Translations under genes and position numbers: made by a program
Part shown: in pieces, positions 7,359 through 16,030 of the stretch
Position numbering within the stretch: position 1 is the first letter of the stretch
Layout of the letters: every line of letters starts with the position of its first letter
The notes under the pieces: model-generated
Told to the model about the DNA's origin: nothing
Databases searched by the model: none
Seen by the model: only the letters and a program-made list of their open reading frames with translations
Assembly: GCF_945906775.1 (NCBI RefSeq)
Contig: NZ_CAMDRE010000001.1
Span: 1,736,001 to 1,800,000 of the forward strand
From: Citrobacter sp. Marseille-Q6884
Lineage (GTDB): Bacteria; Pseudomonadota; Gammaproteobacteria; Enterobacterales; Enterobacteriaceae
Direction: 5' to 3'
Length of the DNA: 64,000 nucleotides

Positions 7359-7379
7359 GCCCGATGAGTGCCATCGGGC
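7359..7379. repeat. Short REP-like hairpin
   Basis: GCCCGATGAGTGCCATCGGGC lies between the convergent brnA and yjiA genes; there is no T run, so it is more a REP unit than a terminator. Confidence 0.6.
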
Positions 7380-7393
7380 AATCGTGGAGGGTG

Positions 7394-8350
7394 TTACTTC
7401 TTCAATCCCGCAAACGCCGCGCGGATCTCATCTTCCGGCAAATTAATGCCGATAAACACCAGGGTGCTGTGCGGTTGTTCGTCGCCCCATGGGCGGTCCC
7501 AGTCGGCGCTATACAGGCGCTGGACGCCCTGGAACAGCAGGCGGTTTGGTTCGCCTTCAATCCATAACATGCCTTTGTAGCGCAGCAGTTTCTCGGCGGA
7601 TTCCAGCAGCAGGTTTTCCATCACGCGGGAAACGTCGCTGATGTTGACCGGGTAATCCAGCTCAACAACGATAGACGAAATATCGTTTTGTTTGTCGGCG
7701 ATAAAGTGGAAGCGCGGTTTGGCGCTGACGATATTCTCTTCCAGCATAAAACCGTTGGTGTTGAACAATAAAGAGAGGTCGATATCGCCATGCGTGACGG
7801 TGTAAACCGGGGCGCGGGCGTTGATACGCGCCAGGCGTTCACGGAGCTTTTCGCTTTCTCCTGCCACATCGGTTTTGGTCAGCAGAATGCGGTCCGCGTA
7901 GCCGACCTGCGACTGGGCGATGGTGAACTGATTCATCTGATCGTCAGCATGTACCGCATCAACCAGCGCAATCACGCCGTCCAGCAGGTAACGTTCGCAA
8001 ATTACTTCATGGGAGAAAAAGGTCTGAATAATCGGGCCGGGGTCGGCCATGCCGGTACACTCAATGACCAGACGGTCGAAATTGATCGTGCCTTTGTCGA
8101 GGTTATCGAGCAGGTCTAACAATGCGTCTTCCAGCTCAGTGGAGCGGGTACAGCAGATGCAGCCGTTGGTCAGCGTTTTGATCTGCGTGGCGCGGTCGCC
8201 AATCAGTTGATCATCCACCGAGACTTCGCCGAATTCATTTTCGATAACGGCAATTTTGTAACCGTGCTGCTCGTTGAGGATATGGCGCAGCAGGGTGGTT
8301 TTACCGGCGCCAAGAAAACCGGTGAGTAGGGTAACTGCAATCGGGGTCAT
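7394..8350 (-). CDS. yjiA: YjiA, COG0523 (CobW/G3E) GTPase
   Basis: 318 residues. The N-terminus holds the P-loop GFLGAGKTTLLRH, followed by ENEFGEVSVD, and the metal-binding CxCC motif in GCICC at about residue 64-67. This places it in the G3E metallochaperone GTPase family, which couples GTP hydrolysis to transition-metal binding. The C-terminal CobW_C domain is complete. AAGGAG precedes the ATG. It lies 12 bases after yjiX and is probably co-transcribed with yjiX from a promoter downstream of the btsT terminator or by read-through. Confidence 0.95.
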   Translation of the reverse strand: MTPIAVTLLTGFLGAGKTTLLRHILNEQHGYKIAVIENEFGEVSVDDQLIGDRATQIKTLTNGCICCTRSTELEDALLDLLDNLDKGTINFDRLVIECTGMADPGPIIQTFFSHEVICERYLLDGVIALVDAVHADDQMNQFTIAQSQVGYADRILLTKTDVAGESEKLRERLARINARAPVYTVTHGDIDLSLLFNTNGFMLEENIVSAKPRFHFIADKQNDISSIVVELDYPVNISDVSRVMENLLLESAEKLLRYKGMLWIEGEPNRLLFQGVQRLYSADWDRPWGDEQPHSTLVFIGINLPEDEIRAAFAGLKK

Positions 8351-8362
8351 TCACATCTCCTT

Positions 8363-8563
8363 CTAACAGCAACTGCTTCCGCCGCTACCGTAGCGGGCTT
8401 CCTGGCGCTCGCGGAAGAATTCTTCATAGGTCATGTACGGCTTATCGGGATGGTTGGTCTTCATGTGCTCGACGTAGTTGTCGTAGTCCGGAATGCCAAT
8501 CAACATCTTCGCCGCCTGACCGAGGTATTTTTTTGCCTGACCTAAAGTACCAAACATAAACAA
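8363..8563 (-). CDS. yjiX: YjiX, small YbdD/DUF466 protein
   Basis: 66 residues, core LGQAAKMLIGIPDYDNYVEH and ending in GSSCC, matching YjiX/YbdD proteins that accompany CstA-type peptide/pyruvate transporters. AGGA lies six bases before the first ATG (8563); the second ATG (8557) would give the E. coli-type start MFGTLGQ. Its role is unknown; pairing with btsT mirrors ybdD beside cstA. Confidence 0.9.
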   Translation of the reverse strand: MFMFGTLGQAKKYLGQAAKMLIGIPDYDNYVEHMKTNHPDKPYMTYEEFFRERQEARYGSGGSSCC

Positions 8564-8575
8564 TCCTGATAAGCG

Positions 8576-8598
8576 AAAAGCCCCGCCGGAGCGGGGCT
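8576..8598 (-). terminator. Terminator after btsT
   Basis: Read leftward, AGCCCCGC-TCCG-GCGGGGCT is followed by TTTT, a compact GC hairpin between btsT and yjiX. It likely attenuates rather than fully blocks expression of yjiX-yjiA. Confidence 0.8.
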
Positions 8599-8607
8599 GA
8601 ATACATC

Positions 8608-10758
8608 TTAGTGGTGTGAAGAGGTCTTCACGCCGCCTTCCGGCACCGGTACATACGGCGTCTCTTTATCAGAGCGACCGTTGATGGCGCGGGCTTTCTG
8701 CCAGGTACGGAACCCGTAGAAAATGATGCTGTACACCACCACCAGGAACAGAATACTCAGGCCTGCGTTGGTGTAGTTGTTGATGACGATATGGTTCATG
8801 TTAGCAATCTGCTGTGCGGTCAGTTCACCGCCGTTAGCAATCTTCTCTTTGTACTGGTTCGCCATGAAGAAGAAGCCTTCCATCTGCGGGTTGGTGCTGA
8901 ACAGTTTCAGACCCAGCGCCCAGGTGGTGCAGATCAACAGCCATACTGCCGGAACCACGGTAACCCAGATGTACTTGGTACGCTGCATTTTAACCAGTAC
9001 CACGGTACCGAGAACCAGCGCCACAGCGGCCAGCATCTGGTTGGAGATACCGAACAGCGGCCACAGGCTCTTAACGCCGCCCAGCGGGTCAACCACGCCT
9101 TGATACAGCAGGTAGCCCCACAGACCTACGCAGCCTGCCGTACCGATGACGCCAGCAACCAGCGAGTCGGTTTTCTTCAGGAACGGAACGAAGTTACCCA
9201 GTAAATCCTGCAGCATAAAGCGGCCAGAACGGGTACCTGCATCCAGAGCGGTCAGGATGAACAGTGCTTCAAACAGAATACCGAAGTGGTACCAGAAGCC
9301 CATGTCAGCCATCGGCAGTACTTTATGGAACACGTGAGCGATACCGACAGCCAGCGTTGGTGCACCACCTGCGCGGTTCAGTACGGACGGTTCACCGATG
9401 TCTTTCGCGGTTTGCAGGATCTGCTCAGGCGAAATCACGAAGCCCCAGGAACTCACGGTTGCCGCGGCGTGCGCGGTCACGTCTTTCAGTTGTGCCATAA
9501 TCAGCGGTGCGTTCTCACCACTCATTTCATGCAGGTTCGGCATGGTGATGCCTAAGCCCGCTGGCGGGGTGTTCATCGCGAAGTACAGACCCGGTTCGAT
9601 GATGGACGCGGCAACCAGCGCCATAATCGCGACGAAGGACTCCATCAGCATTGCGCCATAACCGATGAAACGCGCGTCGGTTTCACAAGCCAGCAGTTTC
9701 GGCGTAGTACCCGAAGCAATCAGCGCATGGAAGCCCGATACCGCACCACACGCGATGGTGATGAACAGGAACGGGAACAGCGCACCTTTCCACAGCGGAC
9801 CCGTGCCATCAATGTACTGGGTCATCGCCGGCATTTTCAGCTCTGGGTTAAGGATAACGATACCTACCGCCAGGCCAACGATAACGCCGATTTTCAGGAA
9901 GGTAGCCAGATAGTCGCGCGGTGCGAGGATCAGCCATACCGGCAGCAGCGCAGAGATAAATGCGTAGCCGATAAGCGTAAAGGTAATGGTGGTGTCTTTA
10001 AAGGTCAGCGCCGGGCCCCAGTACGGGTCGTGGGCAATCACGCCGCCGAAGTAAATAGAGGCAACCAGCAACACAATACCAATCACCGACACTTCGCCGA
10101 CACGTCCCGGACGCAGGAATCGCATGTAGATCCCCATGAACAGCGCAATCGGTACGGTTGAGCAGACGGTGAACACGCCCCACGGGCTTTCAGCCAGTGC
10201 TTTCACCACGATCAGCGCCAGCACCGCCAGGATGATGATCATGATTAAGAAGCAGCCGAACAAGGCAATGGTTCCCGGTACCGGACCCATCTCTTCTTTG
10301 ATCATCTCACCCAGAGATGCGCCATTACGACGGGAAGAGATAAACAGTACCATGAAGTCCTGCACCGCACCCGCCAGCACAACGCCTGCCAGCAGCCACA
10401 GCGTACCAGGCAGGTAACCCATCTGCGCGGCCAGCACCGGCCCAACCAGCGGACCTGCACCTGCGATAGCGGCAAAGTGGTGGCCGAACAATACGTTACG
10501 GTTAGTAGGAACGTAGTTCAGACCATCATTGTTAATGACCGCCGGCGTAGCACGCGTTGGGTCAAGTTTCATCACCTTCTGGGCGATGTACAGGCTGTAG
10601 TAGCGATAAGCCACCAGATAAACAGAGACAGAGGCGACCACGATCCACAGGGCGCTGATGTGTTCACCCCGACGTAATGCCACTACCGAGAGGCAGAATG
10701 CACCGATGATTCCGAGAATCACCCAGGGTATGTGCTTGAATATCTTTTTCGTATCCAT
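8608..10758 (-). CDS. btsT: BtsT, pyruvate/proton symporter (CstA family)
   Basis: 716 residues with around eighteen hydrophobic segments, including the CstA signatures FGHHFAAIAGAGPLVGPVLAA and GALFPFLFITIACGAVSGFH. BtsT (YjiY) imports pyruvate with protons across the inner membrane in E. coli. The gene stands at the head of btsT-yjiX-yjiA. Upstream DNA contains three direct repeats matching the BtsR (YehT) site and a CRP site, in line with known control by the BtsS/BtsR pyruvate-sensing system and by carbon status. Confidence 0.95.
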   Translation of the reverse strand: MDTKKIFKHIPWVILGIIGAFCLSVVALRRGEHISALWIVVASVSVYLVAYRYYSLYIAQKVMKLDPTRATPAVINNDGLNYVPTNRNVLFGHHFAAIAGAGPLVGPVLAAQMGYLPGTLWLLAGVVLAGAVQDFMVLFISSRRNGASLGEMIKEEMGPVPGTIALFGCFLIMIIILAVLALIVVKALAESPWGVFTVCSTVPIALFMGIYMRFLRPGRVGEVSVIGIVLLVASIYFGGVIAHDPYWGPALTFKDTTITFTLIGYAFISALLPVWLILAPRDYLATFLKIGVIVGLAVGIVILNPELKMPAMTQYIDGTGPLWKGALFPFLFITIACGAVSGFHALIASGTTPKLLACETDARFIGYGAMLMESFVAIMALVAASIIEPGLYFAMNTPPAGLGITMPNLHEMSGENAPLIMAQLKDVTAHAAATVSSWGFVISPEQILQTAKDIGEPSVLNRAGGAPTLAVGIAHVFHKVLPMADMGFWYHFGILFEALFILTALDAGTRSGRFMLQDLLGNFVPFLKKTDSLVAGVIGTAGCVGLWGYLLYQGVVDPLGGVKSLWPLFGISNQMLAAVALVLGTVVLVKMQRTKYIWVTVVPAVWLLICTTWALGLKLFSTNPQMEGFFFMANQYKEKIANGGELTAQQIANMNHIVINNYTNAGLSILFLVVVYSIIFYGFRTWQKARAINGRSDKETPYVPVPEGGVKTSSHH

Positions 10759-10890
10759 AGTAAACCTGGTATCAGATTAATAATTGGCCGAAGCCGCTTG
10801 GGTTTGATCTTGTGTTTGAGGAGGTAAATTGACTGCTATGTTGCAGAGGATCTTGCCAGAGAAACGCGCGCGTAAAGTAAGGTAAATAAG

Positions 10891-10938
10891 TGAGTGGTTG
10901 TATGTCAGCTTAAGCGGTCTTACGTGTCAGTGAGCGGT
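10891..10938 (-). promoter_or_regulatory. Three BtsR-type direct repeats upstream of btsT
   Basis: On the btsT strand the boxes read ACCGCTCA (10931-10938), ACCGCTTA (10911-10918) and ACCACTCA (10891-10898), all fitting the ACC[G/A]CT[C/T]A motif of the BtsR response regulator. They are spaced exactly 20 bp start to start, two helical turns. Confidence 0.8.
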
Positions 10939-10966
10939 TGCGGGGAGGAACAGGGGGCGAAAATTA

Positions 10967-10982
10967 TGTGATTGAGATCACT
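10967..10982. promoter_or_regulatory. CRP-cAMP site
   Basis: TGTGA-TTGAGA-TCACT matches the CRP consensus except the last base. It lies between btsT and tsr, upstream of the BtsR boxes as seen from btsT, and could serve both genes. Confidence 0.75.
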
Positions 10983-11065
10983 TATAAGTCCTTTTTGATC
11001 CCCGACTGGCGACGGGGATCGACGAATCGTCGCTGCTGAGAACGATTCAGTAAGCACGAATTCCG

Positions 11066-11092
11066 TAAAGTTTTCCCTTTTCAGGCCGAAAA
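11066..11092 (+). promoter_or_regulatory. Sigma-28 (FliA) promoter of tsr
   Basis: TAAAGTTT (11066-11073), an 11-base spacer and GCCGAAAA (11085-11092) fit the flagellar sigma-28 consensus TAAAGTTT-N11-GCCGATAA with one mismatch, 31 bases before tsr. Confidence 0.92.
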
Positions 11093-11123
11093 TTCTGACA
11101 TCTGTCTAGCGGAAAGAGAAAAC

Positions 11124-12788
11124 ATGTTAAAACGAATGAAGATTGTGACCAGCTTATTGCTGGTATTGGCGCTGTTTGGCCTTTTACAGCTCGCCTCTGG
11201 CGGTTTGTTCTTTAACTCACTAAAGAATGACAAAGAGAACTTTACCGTTCTGCAAACCATCCGCCAGCAGCAGTCTGCGCTGAATGCCACCTGGGTTGAA
11301 CTGCTGCAAACACGAAATACCCTCAACCGTGCGGGTATTCGCTATATGATGGATCAGAGCAATATCGGCAGCGGTGCGACCGTTGCGGAGTTGATGCAGG
11401 TGGCGAGCACCGCCCTGAAACTGACGGAAAAAAACTGGGCGACCTATGAATCGCTTCCGCGCGATCCGCGTCAGAGCGAAGCCGCTTTTCAGGAGATCAG
11501 CCGGACCTATGACATCTACCACGGCGCGTTGGCGGAGCTGATCCAACTGCTGGGTGAAGGGAAGATCAATGCGTTTTTCGATCAACCGACGCAACGCTAT
11601 CAGGATGGTTTTGAAAAGCAGTATATGAGCTACATGCAGCAGAACGATCGTCTGTATGACATTGCTGTTGAAGACAACAACCATTCTTACAGCCAGGCGA
11701 TGTGGGTACTGGTATGCGTACTGATTACCGTACTGGCCGCCATTATCGCTGTCTGGTTTGGTATTAAGTTCTCGCTGATCGCGCCAATGAATCGTTTGAT
11801 CGACAGCATTCGTCACATTGCCAGCGGCGATCTGGTAAAGCGTATTGACGTGGAAGGTTCCAACGAGATTGGGCAACTGGCAGAAAGCCTGCGTCACATG
11901 CAGGGTGAGTTGATGAGAACGGTGGGCGACGTGCGCAACGGTGCTAACGCGATCTACAGCGGCGCCAGCGAGATTGCGATGGGCAATAATGATCTCTCTT
12001 CGCGTACTGAGCAGCAGGCGGCCTCTCTGGAAGAAACGGCAGCCAGCATGGAAGAGTTAACCGCCACCGTGAAGCAGAACGCCGAAAATGCGCGTCAGGC
12101 CAGTCATCTGGCGCTGAGTGCTTCTGAAACGGCGCAGAAAGGCGGTAAGGTGGTGGATAACGTGGTGCAAACCATGCGTGATATCGCCTCCAGCTCGCAG
12201 AAAATCGCCGATATTATCAGTGTGATCGACGGTATTGCTTTCCAGACCAACATTCTGGCGCTGAATGCGGCGGTTGAAGCGGCACGTGCCGGCGAACAGG
12301 GACGTGGGTTTGCCGTGGTGGCAGGGGAAGTGCGTAACCTGGCTCAGCGCAGTGCGCAGGCTGCCCGCGAGATCAAGAGCCTGATTGAAGACTCTGTTAG
12401 CCGTGTGGATGTCGGTTCAACGCTGGTTGAAAGCGCCGGTGAAACGATGGATGAGATCGTCAATGCGGTAACCCGCGTGACCGATATTATGGGTGAAATC
12501 GCCTCCGCGTCTGACGAGCAGAGCCGTGGCATTGACCAGGTTGGTCTGGCCGTTGCTGAGATGGATCGGGTGACGCAACAGAACGCCTCGCTGGTGGAAG
12601 AGTCTGCTGCTGCGGCGGCGGCGCTGGAAGAACAAGCCAGCCGCCTGACGCAGGCCGTTGCCGTATTCCGTATTCAGCATGATCAACAGCGTGCGCGCGA
12701 TGTGGCTGCTGCAAAACCGGCCGCAACACCTGTTCAGCCGCGTAAAGCGGCGGTGACGGATGCCGGGGATAACTGGGAAACGTTCTAA
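11124..12788 (+). CDS. tsr: Tsr, serine chemoreceptor (methyl-accepting chemotaxis protein I)
   Basis: 554 residues: N-terminal membrane helix (about 8-30), periplasmic four-helix ligand domain with NRAGIRYMMDQ, second membrane helix (about 193-215), HAMP (SLIAPMNRLIDSIRHIASGDL), then the methylation helices and the invariant hairpin tip IDGIAFQTNILALNAAVEAA. The C-terminal NWETF pentapeptide, the tether for CheR and CheB, is intact. Compared with E. coli Tsr (551) it is colinear, with divergence mainly in the periplasmic domain and the C-terminal linker. It senses serine and AI-2/temperature in E. coli. The sigma-28 promoter ties it to flagellar expression. Confidence 0.96.
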   Translation: MLKRMKIVTSLLLVLALFGLLQLASGGLFFNSLKNDKENFTVLQTIRQQQSALNATWVELLQTRNTLNRAGIRYMMDQSNIGSGATVAELMQVASTALKLTEKNWATYESLPRDPRQSEAAFQEISRTYDIYHGALAELIQLLGEGKINAFFDQPTQRYQDGFEKQYMSYMQQNDRLYDIAVEDNNHSYSQAMWVLVCVLITVLAAIIAVWFGIKFSLIAPMNRLIDSIRHIASGDLVKRIDVEGSNEIGQLAESLRHMQGELMRTVGDVRNGANAIYSGASEIAMGNNDLSSRTEQQAASLEETAASMEELTATVKQNAENARQASHLALSASETAQKGGKVVDNVVQTMRDIASSSQKIADIISVIDGIAFQTNILALNAAVEAARAGEQGRGFAVVAGEVRNLAQRSAQAAREIKSLIEDSVSRVDVGSTLVESAGETMDEIVNAVTRVTDIMGEIASASDEQSRGIDQVGLAVAEMDRVTQQNASLVEESAAAAAALEEQASRLTQAVAVFRIQHDQQRARDVAAAKPAATPVQPRKAAVTDAGDNWETF

Positions 12789-12795
12789 GCCCGTG

Positions 12796-12821
12796 ATGCC
12801 GGATAGACGTTTATCCGGCAT
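12796..12821. repeat. REP-like hairpin between convergent tsr and GNAT genes
   Basis: ATGCCGGATA and TATCCGGCAT are exact complements around GACGTT. It resembles a REP unit and may mark the 3' ends of both transcripts. Confidence 0.65.
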
Positions 12822-12822
12822 G

Positions 12823-13338
12823 TTAAATAAGCTTCAGGCGCATGGCACAGCGTAATTCATACGCCAGACCACGCGCCGCTTCTTCCTCTCTCTTCTGGCG
12901 CAGTGTTGGCATTAGCCCTTCATCGGCCAGCATTTCAAAGCCTAATCTTGCATAGAATGGGGCATTCCACGGCACATCGCGGAAGGTGGTCAAAGTGAGT
13001 GAGGTGAAGCCTTTCTCACGCGCGTGCCCGGCGACATGGTCAATCAATCTGCGGCCAATCCCTTTTCCCTGCCATTGCAGATGCAGAGAAATCTCGGCAA
13101 TAAATAGCGAGGAGTCCAGCGTTTCCGCCAGCAAAAAACCCACGGGACAATGATTCACCAACGCCAGCCAGCTCATCCCTTTTTCCACATATTGCTGGTG
13201 CTGCGCGGGCGAAAGTGGGTGCTCGTCGGCGATCCACGCAAGCGAGGGGATGTCCCGGAAACGCTCTCCTGCTGAACATTCGATGTCTGGCAGGTTAGCG
13301 ATATCAGTCAAGGTCGTGGGGCGCAGAGTAAGATTCAT
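12823..13338 (-). CDS. GNAT-family N-acetyltransferase
   Basis: 171 residues from the ATG at 13338 (MNLTLRPTTLTDIANLPDIE). The acetyl-CoA-binding motif A is seen in ISLHLQWQGKGIGRRLIDHV (Q-x-x-G-x-G), followed by the usual PFYARLGF near residue 130. An in-frame ATG at 13404 overlaps the lgoT stop, but the intervening DNA forms the lgoT terminator and gives a non-family N-terminus, so I prefer 13338 although no strong Shine-Dalgarno precedes it. Substrate unknown; not present at this position in E. coli K-12 as I recall. Confidence 0.8.
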   Translation of the reverse strand: MNLTLRPTTLTDIANLPDIECSAGERFRDIPSLAWIADEHPLSPAQHQQYVEKGMSWLALVNHCPVGFLLAETLDSSLFIAEISLHLQWQGKGIGRRLIDHVAGHAREKGFTSLTLTTFRDVPWNAPFYARLGFEMLADEGLMPTLRQKREEEAARGLAYELRCAMRLKLI

Positions 13339-13363
13339 GGGGGAAGTATAGCGGGATTTGGTG

Positions 13364-13394
13364 AAGGTCCGGTAGCACGCGGTTACCGGACCTT
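13364..13394 (-). terminator. Hairpin after lgoT
   Basis: AAGGTCCGGTA and TACCGGACCTT are perfect 11-bp complements around nine bases. There is little T run on the lgoT strand, so termination strength is uncertain. Confidence 0.6.
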
Positions 13395-13403
13395 TAGGGA
13401 TCA

Positions 13404-14765
13404 TTACTCCTGACGCGGGTCGCTGATAGGCTGACGCACCAGGAAGATGTAGGCGAGCGCGCCCACCATGGTCACACAGCCGCAGATGATCAGCGCCAGA
13501 CGGAAAGAGTTGGTGGTATCAACAATAAATCCGGTGACGATCGGCGCGAATGACGCACAAATAAAGCTGGCAAAGTTCTGGATACTGCCCACAGAAGCCG
13601 TCATACGAGAGGCGACAGCGACGTGGATCAATCCCCAGCAGGATGTTCCGGCGAAATGGATGCAGAACAGCGCCATACCAATCAGCAACACGGCACTCAT
13701 CGAGGTTGTCGCCTGCGGTACCACGAAGGTGAACGCAGCAGAACAGAACATCCCGGCAATAATACAAATCTTACGGCTCTTAATGGGGGCCATGCCACCT
13801 TTCACCAGCCAGTCGGTGACAAAACCGTTGATCAGCATTCCAGCTGCGCCAAACAGGAACGGGATGGCGGCCATTAAACCGGTGCTTTTTAAATCAAGAT
13901 TATAGGAGGTTTGCAGGTAACCCGGCAGCCAGGCCAGATAGAGCCATGCGGTGTAGTTGATGCCGCTAAAGCCCAGCATCATGCCCCACATGGTACGGTT
14001 ACGGAACAGGCTGCGCCATTCGGCGAAGCTCAGAGGATCGCGACGGGCATTGACGCTACCGGCATTCAGATAGGCTTGCTCAACGGCGCTCAGTTCAATC
14101 TGCTCGCGGTTGCGGTACAGCATATACCAGCCGATGGCGAGGAAAATGCCCAGCACACCGATGGTAATGAACATCCCGCGCCAGCCCATCACCAGCATCA
14201 TGGCAGCCAGAATCGGCGGGCTAATCGCAACACCGATGGTGGAGGCGGCATTGAATAACCCCATCGGACGACCACGTTCTTTGATGTTGAACCAGTCGTT
14301 AATGACCTTCACACCGCACGGGTTCATTGGCGCTTCGCCGATCCCCATCCCGATACGAACCAGTACAAATTGGGTGAAGCTGTGAACCATGCCGGAGAGG
14401 GCCTGAAACAGCGACCAGAAAAACATGCCCAGCCCCAGCATAATGCGCGGACCTTTGCGGTCCAGTAACGGGCCGCAGGGCAACTGGGCAATACCGTAAG
14501 CGAGTGAGAATACGGACAGCAGGATACCAATTTGTGTTGCACTGAGTCCCAGTTCTTCGCGAATCGTTAAATTCGCTACCGACAGTGAGCTACGGTCGAG
14601 GTAATTAATGACGGCAGCAAAAAATAATAAAATCATTGCTGTGGTCTGAATGCGCTTTATTCGACTACTGCGTTGAACCATACCCTCTGGCGGAACATTA
14701 ATATCCGCAGTTGAGGGTGCATCAAACGAAGAACTCGGGTCGAGGGTAATATTATTTTTTTCCAC
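13404..14765 (-). CDS. lgoT: LgoT, L-galactonate transporter (MFS, anion:cation symporter family)
   Basis: 453 residues. After a polar N-terminus there are about twelve membrane segments; NYLDRSSLSVANLTIREELG and GIGEAPMNPCGVKVINDWF are standard for the hexuronate/gluconate-type (ExuT/GudP) MFS branch. It is near-identical in layout to E. coli LgoT (YjiZ), needed for growth on L-galactonate. The start is GTG at 14765 with AGGAG seven bases before. It is transcribed away from lgoD, on the same strand as lgoR but separated by 213 bases containing a likely operator. Confidence 0.93.
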   Translation of the reverse strand: MEKNNITLDPSSSFDAPSTADINVPPEGMVQRSSRIKRIQTTAMILLFFAAVINYLDRSSLSVANLTIREELGLSATQIGILLSVFSLAYGIAQLPCGPLLDRKGPRIMLGLGMFFWSLFQALSGMVHSFTQFVLVRIGMGIGEAPMNPCGVKVINDWFNIKERGRPMGLFNAASTIGVAISPPILAAMMLVMGWRGMFITIGVLGIFLAIGWYMLYRNREQIELSAVEQAYLNAGSVNARRDPLSFAEWRSLFRNRTMWGMMLGFSGINYTAWLYLAWLPGYLQTSYNLDLKSTGLMAAIPFLFGAAGMLINGFVTDWLVKGGMAPIKSRKICIIAGMFCSAAFTFVVPQATTSMSAVLLIGMALFCIHFAGTSCWGLIHVAVASRMTASVGSIQNFASFICASFAPIVTGFIVDTTNSFRLALIICGCVTMVGALAYIFLVRQPISDPRQE

Positions 14766-14796
14766 GCCGGACTCCTGAACCTCAATAATTTATTTT

Positions 14797-14817
14797 TACA
14801 CAGTGCGGGACTGTGCA
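14797..14817. promoter_or_regulatory. Inverted repeat upstream of lgoT, candidate LgoR operator
   Basis: TACACAGT and ACTGTGCA surround GCGGG, matching at seven of eight pairs. It is located 32 bases before the lgoT start, where the GntR-type LgoR could act. Confidence 0.4.
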
Positions 14818-14978
14818 GTATTGAAAAAATACCAGTGACAAATCAATTTTTCGTCACCACTCACGAAAGTTTTTAATGCAGTCGACTTAGCGTGAGCATA
14901 GGCAAGAGGTATTTTTCTGGCGTTTTTATTTTTATAGAATCGTGCTCCCGGTAATGATTTACTGTTTTTTATCTGTTC

Positions 14979-15893
14979 TTAATGAGCGCTGTGGCTGCTT
15001 TGGTTGATAGAGCGAATCATCGATTGTTTGGCAGAATTCAAATGGTTACACAGCGCCAGGGTCGCATCCAGGTCACTGCGACAGATCAGCGCGCTGAGGA
15101 TCGTCATATGTTCATCAATGGCGATGATGTTGCGCTGCTTGAGATCGCTCTCATCCCATTGATAGTGGAAGTGGAAAATCACAGATATTATTTCAAGTGA
15201 TTGATTAAAGAAAATATTATCGGCGGCAGAGAGCAGTAGCGCATGGAATTCCCGGTCTAACTGCGAGAACATACGAAAGCTGCTGCCGATGCTGTCGCGC
15301 AGTACACGATGGCGCTCCAGCAATGTTTTCGCCTGTAGCCAACGAGGATCCTCATCGGGCAGGTTCAGGAAATGCTGCAGCGAATGCGTTTCCAGCATCT
15401 CTCTCAATTCGAACAGTTGCTCTGCATAGGCCTGATCAAATTGCTTCATGCTCCACTGACCGCGCTTTTCATTTTTGATCAGGTTGTAACGCTCGAATTT
15501 TAAAAGATATTCCCGCACTACCACCGGACTTACCCCCGCGGCTCTGGCGAGTTGCAGTTCGGAGAAACTCTCACCAGCCCGTAACTGACGCTGGTTGATC
15601 ATGGTGAAAAAAGCGTGCTCAAAAATACGGTTTTGCTCGGTCATTGAGGCTGTTGTACATGAAAAACCGTCGTCGTGATCGGGTTTACGCACGATAACGT
15701 AGTGGCTCCCCACCTGCGTCAATACGCCGCACTCGCCCAGATGGCTCAGCATATGGCGTACCGTGGTGCGACTGATGTTGTACATCTCCGCCAGTGCGCT
15801 TTGTGAGGGCAGCGGGGAGGGGATATGGCCGCGCGCCATATCGTCGATCATCTGGTTAATCACATTGTGGCGTAGGTTCTGCGAACGGCTCAT
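14979..15893 (-). CDS. lgoR: LgoR, GntR-family regulator of L-galactonate genes
   Basis: 304 residues. Two winged-helix segments are visible: residues about 8-70 (PLPSQSALAEMYNISRTTVRHML) and about 88-145 (FSELQLARAAGVSPVVVREYLLKF), followed by an all-helical FCD-type effector domain (LREMLETHSLQHF ... REFHALLLSAA). This matches E. coli YjjM/LgoR, an activator needed for L-galactonate growth. AGGAGACACC precedes the ATG. It is divergent from lgoD-uxaB, with 137 bases between, a typical arrangement for a regulator controlling both sides. Confidence 0.9.
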   Translation of the reverse strand: MSRSQNLRHNVINQMIDDMARGHIPSPLPSQSALAEMYNISRTTVRHMLSHLGECGVLTQVGSHYVIVRKPDHDDGFSCTTASMTEQNRIFEHAFFTMINQRQLRAGESFSELQLARAAGVSPVVVREYLLKFERYNLIKNEKRGQWSMKQFDQAYAEQLFELREMLETHSLQHFLNLPDEDPRWLQAKTLLERHRVLRDSIGSSFRMFSQLDREFHALLLSAADNIFFNQSLEIISVIFHFHYQWDESDLKQRNIIAIDEHMTILSALICRSDLDATLALCNHLNSAKQSMIRSINQSSHSAH

Positions 15894-16030
15894 GGTGTCT
15901 CCTTTTTGCGTATTAAAACCCGATTTAAAACATTTTTATGCGTCGGGATTCACAGATTATGTTTCCGGTTTCTCCGGCTTTTTTATTTTCATCGATATCT
16001 GAGGCAACAAAAAAACAGGAGAGCAGAATC

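Noticed and set aside
15961..16000. Terminator-like CCGG-TTTCT-CCGG followed by a T run in the lgoD leader
   Set aside because: Only a four-base stem; too weak to call an attenuator without further evidence.
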